From NCBI GenBank assembly GCA_016617855.1, contig JAECUM010009714.1:17792-81791 (forward strand): a stretch of 64,000 nucleotides of DNA, read 5' to 3'. The translations under genes were made by a program, and so were the position numbers. Of the stretch, positions 11,500-23,221 are shown one piece after another. The DNA is from Megalonaias nervosa. Taxonomy: Eukaryota; Mollusca; Bivalvia; Unionida; Unionidae. Each line of letters starts with the position of its first letter. Position 1 is the stretch's first letter. The notes beneath the pieces are model-generated. The model saw only the letters and a program-made list of their open reading frames with translations. It did no database searches and had not been told where the DNA came from.

Positions 11500-12980
11500 G
11501 TTAAATAAAAAATACATCAGTTTCTGTCTTTAACATCTGTTAGACTGTGGAATAAAGTATTAACATGTACTTCATGACTTCACTGCTTTTTCAGTAGTTC
11601 ACTAGAGGGTTTAGAAGTGTTGTATGTGTCATTACTGTTCATCATCTGTTCATCATACTGTTCATCATACTGTTCATCTCTGCTCTCATTAGAGACTGGA
11701 AGGTACTATTGTTCTAACTCCCCCAAAGATCTTGTCAAATTTTTCTCAGCATTGAAAAATGCTCTTAACATATGCCCTGATATATCTGCAGTATTGCTAT
11801 GTCAATTACTTTGATATACATTACTCCAGAATGATAAACCTCAGTGTGATGTTTGCAGTGTGTGAAAGATGTAGACGCTTCACAATGTTTAACTCCATTT
11901 ACCAAGAGCTCTTACATTTAATTGAACTTGGCATACTTCGCAGATGGCTCATCCTTCCCTGAGTTTTCAACATTAGCCCTCAAAAATTAATCACGCTTCC
12001 GCACTGCTGGCTTTATCATTGCAACTACTAATTTAACTGTAACTTATGCAATTGCCTAATACACAGTTTATACATGGCAATAGGTGACACACCACTCACT
12101 ACCATACTACATATAATAGCCCACACAAATAAGGTAGAGCTATATATTAATACAGCTCTTGTCAAAAAATCAAACGATTTTCAACAATCACATGCAGTGT
12201 CTTATTGTTCAACAATTTTTAGCTGGAACAGTGAGAGTGACAGCATATTTTATATTTCTGTTGATTGAATACATCACCAAGTTGCTTTATGAATTATTCC
12301 TTACTTTCACACTGGAACATTTGCCTTCGGATCTGCAACTTCGTGATGTGTTCCTAAGTGCCATCTGTGCATTTTTCAGGACTATAACCTTCCCATCAAT
12401 GCATGCCTTTGCTTGTAAACAATGGCATCATGCTCCTCATATCAGCTGAAAAATCGTTTTAAATGGACCTGGTGTGACAATGTACATAAAGTTACAGCAG
12501 AGAGATCAACTTCAACAGAAGACAGTGATGCAGTAACAATACTGCTGTGTACTATTCCAAAAATGTGAACTACTTTTAATTTTGGCTGCCACAGATGTAA
12601 ACATGGATTCTACTAGTAACATTGTGAGCTCAATTCACTTCATTCTGTGTTTTGGTTTTCCATCAGAATCAACAAAGTGAGTTTTATTAGGACTATATAT
12701 CTGATATTTACACCAGACTTTAGTAAACCACTTCTAGATCTGTGTTTCTGTAGTGGTTACAATGGTGTAATAAAGAAGAGAAGAACTTAAAAATTCCATA
12801 AGCAGGCAGCCTAATTTGTTAAATCCATTATGACTATGCCCCAGTTAATCTGACCAGTCAGTGTTGCATAGTTTATCTAAGAAACCATGAAACTAACATA
12901 AACTGGAAAGTAGATTCATATGTTTCTTCAAGGGTTTAAAACAAAAAGTAAAATACCCTGCAACAAAGAACCAGCAGAAA
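11500..12980. other. Intronic stretch, possibly body of a decayed element
   Basis: This stretch precedes, in plus orientation, a recognisable tyrosine-recombinase relic at 12990. It may be the eroded upstream part of the same element, but I could not align any codons. A short 'gttcatcatact' duplication sits near 11640-11670. Confidence 0.3.
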
Positions 12981-12989
12981 TCGATTAGC

Positions 12990-13130
12990 TCAGAATAGGT
13001 GCTGCCACTTCTGCAGCTAATGCAGGGATCGAGGACCACCTTATTCAGACACTTTCGGACTGCAATTCATACGCTCCTTTATTCAGGAACTCGAATGATG
13101 TCATTCTACATGTGCATCAGACCATGGGTG
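12990..13130 (+). pseudogene. Relic of a DIRS-type tyrosine recombinase (C-terminal segment)
   Basis: On the plus strand the frame from about 12991 reads RIGAATSAANAGIEDHLIQT and continues decayed. It closely parallels the end of the recombinase in the minus-strand DIRS-like element (GAATTAANAGIKDHLLKMLG), and the DNA also aligns by eye as far as 'aatgatgtcattctacatg'. It is a second, older DIRS-like copy in the opposite orientation. Only this fragment is recognisable. Confidence 0.7.
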
Positions 13131-13261
13131 AATCCAACCATTCCAAGCTTCATATCATTTCATGGGCAGTTTCATGTACTACATTGCATTCAGTTTTCAT
13201 AATGTTGAAGTATTCATGCATTTATGTGCGGTTAGTATATAGTGTGTCAGTATTCTTCTCA

Positions 13262-13698
13262 CATATGATCATTAGGCCTATGTCAGCGTATAGTCCATGT
13301 GATCATTTGGCCTATGTCAGTGTATAGTCCATGTACTTGCATGGGCTGTGATCTTTTGGCCTATGTCAGCATATAGTCCATGTACTTACATGGGCTGTGA
13401 TCATTTGGCCTATGTCAGCGTATAGTCCATGTACTTGCATGGGCTGTGATCATTTGGCCTATGTCAGCGTATAGTCCATGTACTTGCATGGGCTGTGATC
13501 ATTAGGCCTATGTCAGCGTATAGTCCATGTACTTGCATGGGCTGTGATCATTAGGCCTATGTCAGCGTATAGTCCATGTACTTGCATGGGCTGTGATCAT
13601 TTGGCCTATGTCAGCATATAGTCCATGTACTTGCATGGGCTGTGATCATTAGGCCTATGTCAGCATATAGTCCATGTACTTGCATGGGCTGTGATCAT
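13262..13698. repeat. 49-bp tandem array, about nine copies
   Basis: The unit reads 'gatcatttggcctatgtcag' then 'cgtatagtccatgtacttgc' then 'atgggctgt'. The first copy is shortened by an internal deletion. Each unit contains the self-complementary words CTAT...ATAG and CCATG...CATGG, so it can fold into two short hairpins. The array lies just downstream of the recombinase relic. Confidence 0.93.
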
Positions 13699-16030
13699 TC
13701 AGATTCTTTCTATGTATTATGTGAGTATTCACATTTATCCTATGGAGGTGAGTTTTTTGTCAGAGATGTTTACCATTCTCTATAGTGCTAAGTCTTAGGG
13801 TTCCTTGGGCATTGTAGAGTTCCTCCTATGCAGGAGTGATCAACAGATTCCTTTGCATTCTTTGACATTTTATGTACCAATGATGTATGTATCCCTTGCT
13901 TCACATCATATTTTATGTAACTAAGGTACTCATAACTTCCTTTGATACTAGTACATTTGCTGCGATGAGGGTAATATCCTGAACAATGGATTCTTCACTC
14001 AAAGAATGGGGTCTATGTTTTGCCCATGCAGCAGATGACCTTTCTAATCCAACTGACATAAGTTTTGCAGTTTTATCAATGAAATCTGCATCTCAGGCAT
14101 TATTATTATTATATGCCCTTACTTCCATTGAAATATGCAGACTTCATTAGTCATTCCATTCAACAGTCTCAGTACTCCATTCACCTAATGTATAGGCCAT
14201 TGCCAGTTTCATGCATTCACAATTTTGCTTTGCCCCCTGCCCCTCCCAATATTGTCACTTCAAGGTATTCAACTATTTTGCCCTAAAGCCTTATACCTCC
14301 TCCCATGGTTCATGTCTTGAATATAAGATGCTTTTATGAAAGCAATCCTCAGGATTAGATGTCTCAAGTTCTGGATATCAGTGTCCCTATATATACTGTT
14401 TCAGACAATTCGGCTCAACATACAGTTGTTGGACACACTACACAAACCTACAACCTACCATGCTGGTATTGGAAATGGCACAGCCCTACTAATTCCACAT
14501 CACTTTAGGGCTGTCTCATGCAGACAAATCCTGAGCTTGACTGGTGCAGTTTGCCATGAAAAGATTTGCCCCATGTGTACCATGTTCATTTCAAGTAGTG
14601 TTGTGAATTCATTTGTGCACTATTTGCATGCTGTTCCTTTCCAATGTCAGTTTATTGTATACTCGTACAGATACCTTCATTATTCAAGTATAGTCAATAT
14701 GACTGCTGTTAAGTATGTCACTGAATACCACAGACTTCCCCACTTTCTTGAATTCTTCGGGCACAACAGCTGCTATGCATCTGTTCTCTTTGGGCATTCA
14801 CTTCATTCCATTCCATTTTATTCACCCAAGAACCTAACATCAGATCTATATTCCATCTTCAAACTGAAATCATTGAGTGAAGTCCACACAGTTTTCCCAG
14901 CATGCCAAACTTACATGTGACAACCCTGTCTTTGCTCAGATTCCTCAGTTTCCACTAAAGAAATTTTACTCAAGTTTGATCCATAATATTCTGTCAGGGA
15001 GTTTCAAAGCCTAGCTGTGACCTGTGTACAACCCTATTCTGCCAGTTTAGTTACCACTGAATCCACTCACTGACAGAATGAACCAAAATTCATTAGTACC
15101 AGCAGATTGTCTGGACTCACCAAACTCCAAACATATTGGGTTGTTGAACTTATAGACTTTACCAAATTATCCCAATGGTCTCTCCCACAGCAGAGTACAA
15201 ATTAATATGAAACACACAATAATCTTAGCAATTGTTAGTCAATGAAGCAATCTCTGGAAAGTGGCTGTTTATCTCTTACTTTACCTTATAATTGCCTCTA
15301 TGATAGTTAACTCGATAACCTACTTAGGAGTGGTAGCATTAAGTATGAAGCTATGTGAATCACAAGTGTTTCCTGTTTGTAGAGGGTTAGAGGGTTTTGG
15401 AGTAAAAATCTTTTCTCCATTTTTTCAAAATTAACATTTACAGAAAATCAAGGTTTTTAGAAACACTAACATCTTGTGGTATTTTTGGGAGTAAAATAAA
15501 ATTTTGGTTTTCACATGAAATGTTAGGATCTTGCAGGTGTATTATTGCTTTACTTGATGACTTTATTAAATAACTGGACTAGAGCATGTTTAAGCAATTA
15601 AATCAATATATGACAATCATTACATTGCACAATGCAACTGTTGAGCTTGTAACTTAAAATGAGATTTGGATTCAAACAATCAATAAGACATAACTTTAAA
15701 AAGACAAGTCTATTTCATTAATGGCAGAAATTTGATCTAAATTCGTTATTATTTCCAAGTCTTGCAACTAAAACACCAAAAATGAAATGCTGAAGACTGA
15801 GCAGTGAACTGGAATACTCAGTATCCAGAACAAACTCATGATGGATATAATACTGAAGCTAAATTATGCATAATGCAGAAAAAGTTGGTTTACATCAGAC
15901 AGATTCTCACTGTCTTCAAATCTGCTGTGTACACTCCACTTAAAATTTCAAGGATGAATGTGAGGTCAACAATAAATCCCATAATTGCAGGTTTATTCAG
16001 GTTGGTAAACTAACTTTTTCACCATAATAC
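13699..16030. other. Intronic sequence with one unexplained 195-codon open frame
   Basis: The plus-strand frame at 14336-14920 is open for 194 residues, is rich in His, Tyr, Phe and Ser, and matches no domain I recognise. The base composition is a little less AT-rich than its flanks, so it may be a degraded mobile-element segment. No other feature was recognised here. Confidence 0.3.
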
Positions 16031-16039
16031 TGTCAATAT

Positions 16040-16355
16040 TCTGTCTAATTTACTAAGTGCCTCACTTGTAAAATCACACTGAGTGCCTCTTTATAAATGA
16101 GTATAATCACACTTGAGTTCCTCCCTTGTAAATCAGTATAATCACACTGAAAGTCTCTCTTATAAATGAGTATAATATCACTGAGTGCCTCCCCTGTAAA
16201 TGAGTATAATCACATTGAGTGCCTCCCTTGTAAATCTGTATAATCACATTGAGTGCCTCCCTCGTAAATCAGTATAATCACACTGAGTTTCTCCCTTGTA
16301 AATTGGTAAAATCACACTGAAAGTCTTTCTTATAAATGAGTATAATCCCACTGAA
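16040..16355. repeat. ~34-bp minisatellite, about nine copies
   Basis: The unit reads approximately 'cactgagtgcctcccttgta' then 'aatgagtataat'. Copies differ by substitutions and small indels. Confidence 0.88.
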
Positions 16356-16429
16356 ATAAATATTGCAACATGTAAGATATGTAGCTGCTAATTTTATAAG
16401 GATAAAAGCATGATTTAGTACAATTGAAA

Positions 16430-16665
16430 GTGCCCTATCTATGAGGTGGAATCACCAGTATGACTGATGTAAGGTCCCTATCTATGAGGCGGAATCGCCA
16501 GTATGACTGATGTCAGGGCTGAATGGCCAGCATGCCCTATCTATGAGGCGGAATTGCCAGTATGACTGATTGACATAACTGTTAAGGCAGAATTGCCACT
16601 GTATTGAGGCAGAGTCGCCATAACTTGTTATGTCTGTAAGTCAAGTGGATTGGGGACAGAATGCC
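16430..16665 (-). repeat. Candidate B2 repeat of the DIRS-like element (hairpin minisatellite plus tail)
   Basis: Imperfect copies of a ~59-bp unit ('ctatctatgaggcggaatcg' then 'ccagtatgactgatgtcagg') are followed by a unique tail including 'taacttgttatgtctgtaag' and 'gattggggacagaatgcc'. The same array plus tail recurs at 17343-17755. With the A copies this gives the order A1, genes, B1, A2, B2 on the minus strand, as in split-direct-repeat elements. Confidence 0.65.
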
Positions 16666-16854
16666 TGATGCTGTAATAGTTGTGAAACCACTTGGAGAAG
16701 ATATGGCAAGAGTAGCCTGTTAGTATGAGGGGTCTGGTTGCCACCTCCAGAGATAGTGGAATTAGTATACAGAAGGGATGTTAATCAGAAGACCTGAAAG
16801 CGAAGGGTGAGCCAGATGTAACAGAACTGCAGGTGGCAGTTGGGGCGGTGGAGG

Positions 16855-17063
16855 ATACGAAACAAAAACTGTCCACTCTCAGCGCTGATCACTTGTAAAG
16901 TGAGTGACTGCTGTCAGCTACCTCAGCACAGCAGACCCTTGTCTCTGATTGGCTGCTAGCCAACCCAACTCGTGTGTCTGCTGAACTGACCTTGAACTGA
17001 CCCACAAAACGGGCTTGACTGGGAATCCATTCTTGTGTAAAGATTATTTAATTGCATTAAACA
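16855..17063 (-). repeat. A2 direct repeat (209 bp) of the DIRS-like element
   Basis: A nearly identical 209-bp sequence occurs at 23222-23430 in the same orientation. Both begin ATACGAAACAAAAACTGTCC on the plus strand and end ATTAAACA, and flanking sequence diverges abruptly at both ends. The repeat contains a CCAAT-type word, 'ctctgattggctgctagcc'. The two copies differ at only a few positions, with no indel. Confidence 0.93.
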
Positions 17064-17342
17064 ACTATTTACACAATATAAAATAGATAAATGATGCACA
17101 GGTGGACCAGCACTGAAATCGCTAATTCACCCAACACTCATGTACCGCTAGCCAGACTGCCTGACAGGTGAACTGCGTATATAATATATTATAGCATAAG
17201 AAGAACTAATAGAGAAGTACTCTTAAACTCTTTAATACAACTATTTAGCATTGTAACACATTACATAAGTATACATCTTTCGCATTCCTTGGGTCTCACC
17301 CTCCACTGCATGAGGTTAGTGTGGTAAGATGGTCAAGAAGCA

Positions 17343-17755
17343 TGCAGTATCTATGAGGCAGAATTGCCAGTATGACTGATGTCAGGGCCCAATAGCCGAC
17401 ATGCACTATCTATGAGGCGGAATCGCCAGTATGACTGATGTCAGGGCCGAATGGCCAGCATGCCCTATCTATGAGGCGGAATCGCCAGTATGACTGATGT
17501 CAGGTCCCTATCTATGAGGCAGAATTGCCAGTATGACTGATGTCAGGGCCCAATGGCCAGCATGCCCTATCTATAAGGCGGAATCGCCAGTATGACTGAT
17601 GTCAGGGCCGAATGGCCAGCATGCCCTATCTATGAGGCGGAATCGCCAGTATGACTGACTGACCTAACTGTTAAGGCAGAATTGCCGCTGTATTGAGGCA
17701 GAGTTGCCATAACTTGTTATGTCTATAAGTCAAGTGGATTGGGGACAGAATGCCC
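17343..17755 (-). repeat. Candidate B1 repeat: ~59-bp hairpin minisatellite plus tail
   Basis: Six or more ~59-bp units each carry one or two 4-bp stems around a GAAT-type loop: GGCGGAATCGCC and GGCCGAATGGCC. The array ends in the same 'taacttgttatgtctataag' and 'gattggggacagaatgcc' tail as the copy at 16430-16665. Variant units keep the stems paired (GGCAGAATTGCC). Confidence 0.8.
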
Positions 17756-17759
17756 AAAC

Positions 17760-18745
17760 GACGCTGTATGCCAAGAATGGAACTGCAGTATGTATGCAGC
17801 GGAGAGCCCCAAGGAATGGATATGTATGGACAAGAAGTACCGGCAGTTCTGTTAAAATAAGCATGAGATATACAACAAACAATATAAGCAATTAGGAATA
17901 TGAACCATGAATCACTGTCATATTAAGAAACATATGGCTTTGAATCATCATAAATTGATAATACTGTAAGGACCCGTGCCAAGGTGTTACTGTTCAAGGA
18001 TCCATGCCTGCATACAATATTATGGTGATAACAGTACTAAAATCACAGTATATCTAGATCGTAGTTGTAAGCAATATTGTGATGCAAGAATCTGTAAGAA
18101 AGCATATATGACAAAACTAAAAACTATAAACATGTATGATCAGCACTGCAGTGTTCAAGGCTTGTTCCCCGTTGGGGTCGATGTATAAAAAATATCAAGT
18201 TTTTCACGAACAGCTCCAAATCCACTCTGCAGCCACACATACATTTGATGTAATTCAATAATTAAGTCAGGTGCAGGAAACAGATTTGCAGTGCACATTC
18301 AGTAAACTGATTGAACTAGAAACCTAATAGATACACCAAATCACATGATGTAAACATGGGGTGCACACCTTACTGGTCCTTAAAGCCATTCAATGCCAAT
18401 GAATCTGATGATCCTGTTTCACAGAACACATTGTGAACACACCACTGATGCGAACACACCTCACAGGGCGACTGAATCTGGTGATCACACTCCACAGAAA
18501 AACCGCAGAATTCCAAATGCAATGAAACACTTGGCACGATACACAGAAATAACTCCATGTACAGAATCTGATGATCACATCTGAAAGAATACACTGACAC
18601 CCATCCTTTCTTGAAAATCAGTCCATGTAAAGAATCTGATTATCACATCCGAAAGAATACACCGACACACACCAGCTAACCCACATAAGAACATACACAC
18701 TTCCATCAAATGCACTGCATCCAAGAAACACGTAGATGAAGTTGC
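17760..18745. repeat. 3' non-coding region of the DIRS-like element with weak ~80-bp repeats
   Basis: Between the recombinase stop and the B1 array. At 18397-18680, words such as 'aatctgatgatcacatctga' and 'aagaatacac' recur at 70-90 bp spacing. The open frames here on both strands come from this repeat. Confidence 0.5.
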
Positions 18746-19794
18746 TCATATGGTAGTACTTATCCATGAACGGGTAGATCCACACATGGCCTGCTGTGCA
18801 TGTAGAATGGCATCATTTGCGGTCCTGATATAATGTAAATAAGAATCAGAAGTCCAACGGCCTAGCATTTTAAGAAGGTGGTCCTTGATCCCAGCATTAG
18901 CTGCTGTAGTGGCAGCCCCTATCTGAAGGAGTACCCATTGAATTTGTGTTGTGGATAGCCCAGTACCTGCAGGAGCAGATGTAACTTCTCCAAAAACACT
19001 GATCTAGAAAGTCGATTGATACCATCTATAGTAAATAGCGGGTCAGAATGCCTAAGACAGCCAGACCTGTTGCGGAGTGCAAGATAGTCGTGCATAGCCC
19101 TTAAGGGGCAAGTACAGTTATGCATTGCAAAAAGTTTGATCTGCACACCATAACAGAATGGATCAGACTTTGACGCTCTCAATACTAAAGTCCCATTAGA
19201 ATTATCACCAGCCATAATAAAGTCACTGATATGCAAGTACTCCATATCCGTAGTTGTCGTCACTGTAAATTCGCCACAACATAAGAAGGCAAAGAAAGCT
19301 AATGAAGATGCAGCTAGCAGCACACCATCCACCCAGGGACTAAAGAAACCATTCTGAAGCAAAGCACACATGCACGCCAATATATTGAAGGTGATGGGTA
19401 ACCTTGTGTTAGGTTCATTACTCTGCAATTTCTTCACACCTCGCAACACCATTTGCAATCTTGGACAGCACGAATACAAAGGGCCATTGAGGGGGTAATG
19501 TATGCCCCGTTTGACACAGAAATACTTCACACCACACAAATACAGCATGATAGATGCATAACGAATATGAATAATCTTGAAGCAATAGGCCACGAAATCA
19601 ACAAGGGCATTCTCATCAATTGGTACTGAAGGTTGATCACACCTATGATCCCAGCGACCCGACATGACCAAAAAATGACTGAAGGCTTTCCAACCTGATA
19701 AATAAACCGATTGTGTCCATGGGCTATGTGCTGCTTGTAGTAAAAGGTCCACAGTTTTGTTTAATAGAGTATCAGTTCCTCTAAGTCTGGGCAA
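18746..19794 (-). pseudogene. DIRS-type tyrosine recombinase
   Basis: The open frame 19794-18919 covers the N-terminal core-binding part (LLLQAAHSPWTQSVYLSGWK) and most of the catalytic domain, including CCGEFTVTTT and LVLRASKSDPF. It ends at GYSFR, where the family usually has an H-x-x-R; here His is replaced by Tyr. A one-base deletion directly after this Arg breaks the frame. The continuation GAATTAANAGIKDHLLKMLG, then RWTSDSYLHYIRT, which holds the probable nucleophilic Tyr, runs on to a stop at 18746. The role is strand exchange of a circular intermediate at integration. This copy is inactive as read. Confidence 0.85.
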
Positions 19795-20108
19795 GGGTGA
19801 GGAGTTTTCTCTGCAGCTGGAGCCAGATGCCAGAATTTTTCCATCTGAAAACGAGAGATAGCATCTGCAATGAGGTTATCTTTCCCTGGGACATACTCTG
19901 CTAGAATTTTGCAACAATATTGAGCTGATATCCACGCTAAACGCCTGAACAATTTCATTATCATGGGAGACTTGGATCGACGTTTCATAATTATCTCAAC
20001 TGTACTGATATTGTCACAATGGAACAAAATCCGTTTTCTCCGCCAAATATGGCCCCATATATGGGCTGCGACTACGATGGGGTAGATCTCCAGCAGGGCT
20101 ATAGACAA
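19761..20108 (-). pseudogene. RNase H part of the DIRS-like pol
   Basis: It reads MSIALLEIYPIVVAAHIWGH, then FHCDNISTVEIIMKRRS, then AEYVPGKDNLIADAISR. The E-x-x-P-I/V, HCDN and N-x-x-AD-x-ISR elements are RNase H-type motifs as found in DIRS reverse-transcriptase polyproteins. The first Asp (FTDAAS) lies upstream at about 20185, in the adjoining frame. The C-terminus overlaps the recombinase frame. Confidence 0.8.
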
Positions 20109-20164
20109 CTTGTCTGTACCAAGTATGTCAAAATTGTCCAGCCACGATCCTTGGAACCATCTGC

Positions 20165-21326
20165 CTAGGAAAAACCGCCAAATCTGAGAGTTGATGCTGC
20201 ATCAGTAAAGAGTTCAAAATCTGTAACAATAGTAACATTAGAGTCCAAGAAAAAAGAAATTCCATTCCACTGAGCCATAAAGTCACTCCACATCTTTAGA
20301 TCCAGTCTACATTCGCTACTTATTTTTACATGATGATTCAATTCAGTGGCAGTTGTTGACAAAGATATTAGATATGATGTGAAAGACCAACCAGGAGCGA
20401 CCACTCGACATGCATAATGTAAACGGCCCAAAAGACTCAGCAATTCCCTCTTCGTGCAAGATTTCCTTTGCTGGAAAGTTTTTATCAGTGCAGCTAATCT
20501 GCTCAGCTTGTCTTGTGGCAATCTAGCTTCCATTTTTTCTGAGTCTAGAATTATACCCAAGTATTCCATGACTGGTGACGGTCCTAAAGTCTTATGGGAA
20601 GTAATTGGAATAGATAACCTATTGAAAATCAATGCGATTAATGCCATAGTTCTTTCAGCTGGAAAATCAGGCTCATCAATGGATAAAAAAAATCATCCAG
20701 TAAATGCAAGAAATGTGATATACCATAACTATGTTAAGCTATCCACGAAATCACTCTGGACGATGTATCAAAAATCTTAGGACTACTTCTACAACCAAAC
20801 ACTAACTTGGTGTAGAAATAATATTTGTTCCTCCACTTGACACCATACAGAGGCCACAATGATGGGAGTATGGGAATTAGCTTGAATGCATTGGTAATAT
20901 CCATCTTGCACATACTAGCACCCATTCCTAACTGCACCAGAATGTGAATAGCATCGTCTATTTTTATGTATGAGAGAGAAAAATCATCCTTGCTGATTAA
21001 GGCATTGATATTTCATGCTCGAGTGAACTGTGCGGTGCCAACAGATCTACTATAAGTCTGTACTTGCCTGAATATTTGCTTTGTACTACACCCAGGGGGC
21101 TAATACGGAATATAGGAAATGGCAGACTTTCAAAAGGGCCTATGAGGTAGTTGGTGGAGAGCTCATACACAAGTAATATGTCAACCACATCAGGTTGTGA
21201 TGTCGCTGATACCAAATTTTTACACTCAAATGAAGATGTAGGCTGATGAAAGAGTCCTGTATGAAAACCATGGCAAAGACCATTTATAAGATAGTTCACA
21301 AATTCTCTATCAGGATGGTGTTGCAA
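20165..21326 (-). pseudogene. DIRS-type reverse transcriptase, fragmented
   Basis: Three open pieces carry consecutive motifs. 21326-20997 has HPDREFVNYLINGLCHGFHT and RLIVDLLAPHSS. 20937-20734 has MCKMDITNAFKLIPI and LVFGCRSSPKIFD. 20647-20165 has LGIILDSEKMEARLP and SLLGRLHYACRVVAP. Between the last two pieces the catalytic box reads LLDD (family form Y/L-x-DD). Stops and frameshifts separate the pieces. Family role: copying element RNA to DNA. Confidence 0.83.
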
Positions 21327-21394
21327 TTCTTCTTGCAGTCTAGTGATGTTGATGGGTGTGGTTTCCTGGAATGTTGTTACAGCTATATCTTGAT

Positions 21395-22814
21395 TTAGTC
21401 ATTGAGGTTTTGAAGGTGGCAGTACTGCTTAGTCAACAGGTTGCACTTGAGATGTGGATGTGCTTTTTTGCAAGTCAAGCACACATGCGCATTACTACAA
21501 TTGGCTCGGAAACAACCATTTTTTCCATTGAAATTATTGCATATTTCTTTCTCTAAGTGTAATATCCTTCTCTGACCTTGCCTATCTACTGTACTCTGAC
21601 TATACACTGATGGACTTTGTCTGGGTTGACTAATTAATGTCTGCGGAGCAAGGTGATAGAAGTCTGAATCGTGAGCAAAACTCCGGCAATGATGGCATGG
21701 AACAACCTTGTAAGCAGACAAGACATACGTTTGTAGCTTGGGATCTATTCTACTCCAATCTAATTTAATGTTCATGGAGCTGCAGTAAATGGCTGCTTTT
21801 CACGCAAACTCTTTGTGGTACTCATAAAAAGCTGGGCTTCCTTTTGTCAGGGCATGAATTTTTATCATCTCTTTCTGATATAGATCCAATTCTTGAGTTC
21901 TGGAAGGGAAGGCATCGTACATAATCGCCCTGTACCGACTAAACGCCAGTACGAACTCGCTAATAGTCAAGATCTTGGAAAGTCTATGGTCACAGACTTG
22001 TGTAATATTTGAATTTTGACCAGGAAATTTTCCCACCAACTTCATGCTCCACTGACCTGACTGAATGGACGTTTGATCTTCAAATTCATGTGGCATTAGA
22101 AGTAAAGATAAATTCACGTATTTACCTGCAATAATCTCCTTCCACAACTGTGAGCTGATGGGGTCAATATCCGGTAGGGTAGAGATAGGCACGCCATGGT
22201 CAAAAAACTCTGTGACAGCCAAAGCGATGCCAGACCTGGTTTCCATGGCTGACATCACTGTTGCGAGGGTATGCGCATGGATATTCCATATTGTTGGACA
22301 CATTTAACTGGGTTTGTATGTTTATTACAGCCACTTGGAGAGATGAGACTGCTTCCAATAGAATGTTATCCTTCTCAGGAAGTATTTGTTGTTGTTGATG
22401 ATTAATGCCTCTGGTACTAGGAGACTCCCTTTCTGTGGGCGCAAAACTAGGCATTCCTATTGCTCGCGGCTGCGCACTTCGTTGACTGGTTCTCGAAGCT
22501 AAGCGCGGCGAGGGATGCACTGTATTAACAGCATATGTAGATCGCTGAAGACTCGCTGCTGGCTGGCTGGCAGCAATACCGAGCCCAGCCTCGTCTAGGT
22601 AAGGGGGCAATTCTGTGGGTACTGATGTCATCCCAAGCTGCTGCAAACCCTCCATTGTGGGTGAGTCAGAATCCAGGGGCCTAAATGCTCGTGTTAGGCC
22701 GCCATCTTGAATTAGCTTCAAATTTTCTTCATAGATCTGCACAAGTTGCACCTTCTTTAGTGAAGCTGGCACAATAATGTTAATATCACGTATTTTTTTA
22801 AGAAGTTTTCCCAC
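21395..22814 (-). pseudogene. DIRS-like Gag region, fragmented
   Basis: Frames 22814-22200, 22303-21800 and 21775-21395 overlap or abut in different phases. The last has a Cys/His-rich end (CNNFNGKNGCFRANCSNAHV, then CLTCKKAHPHLKC). This is a CCCH-like plus CHC arrangement that I associate with DIRS/Ngaro Gag. The first contains a Gln/Ser/Pro-rich N-terminal part. A Gag role in RNA packaging is inferred from position and motif. Confidence 0.7.
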
Positions 22815-23221
22815 TGACCAATTTTAGGCAACTGAGCATCCCATTGTTGTCTGTTTTTTGTCACTTTACGACTGCGGCACCCACGAGAAGATGAAAGCTG
22901 TTGCGATTTATCCATGATATACAAAGTCAGCAGTTGCCCGCAGAGCAATAGGGTGATATACACGAAGCAAACAGTTTTCTGAGTTAGCAATTGCTCAGCA
23001 GAACAATAGGGTTTTGCAGCAGACGGTGCTACATGACATCCATTTAAAGACTCGGGCAAATTGCAAGTCGTCGTCGCACTGTAATCCAATTAAATCAAAT
23101 TCTAATGTCATGCATAGAAATTCAAACTATATCAACATATTTCCAGTATAGCTTATGATTGGGTCCTGCAAGAATGTCAAGTTCCAATAGCAAACAGTTC
23201 TTGAAGCAAGAAGAGAATATA
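22815..23221 (-). other. Leader region of the DIRS-like element
   Basis: Lies between the A1 repeat and the first gag-like frame. A 110-codon minus frame (23089-22757) overlaps the gag start and reads KSQQLSSSRGCRSRKVTKNR. It may be the frameshifted N-terminus of Gag. No promoter motif was identified with confidence. Confidence 0.4.

Noticed and set aside
11232..11508. Cys/Val and His/Thr repeat proteins on the two strands
   Set aside because: Translations of the CA/CACG microsatellite.
14336..14920. Possible gene of 194 residues on the plus strand
   Set aside because: No domain, no splice or codon support; kept only as an unexplained open frame within an intron note.
13262..17755. CRISPR-like arrays
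   Set aside because: Units are contiguous or homogeneous tandem repeats without unique spacers of constant length, in a eukaryotic intron.
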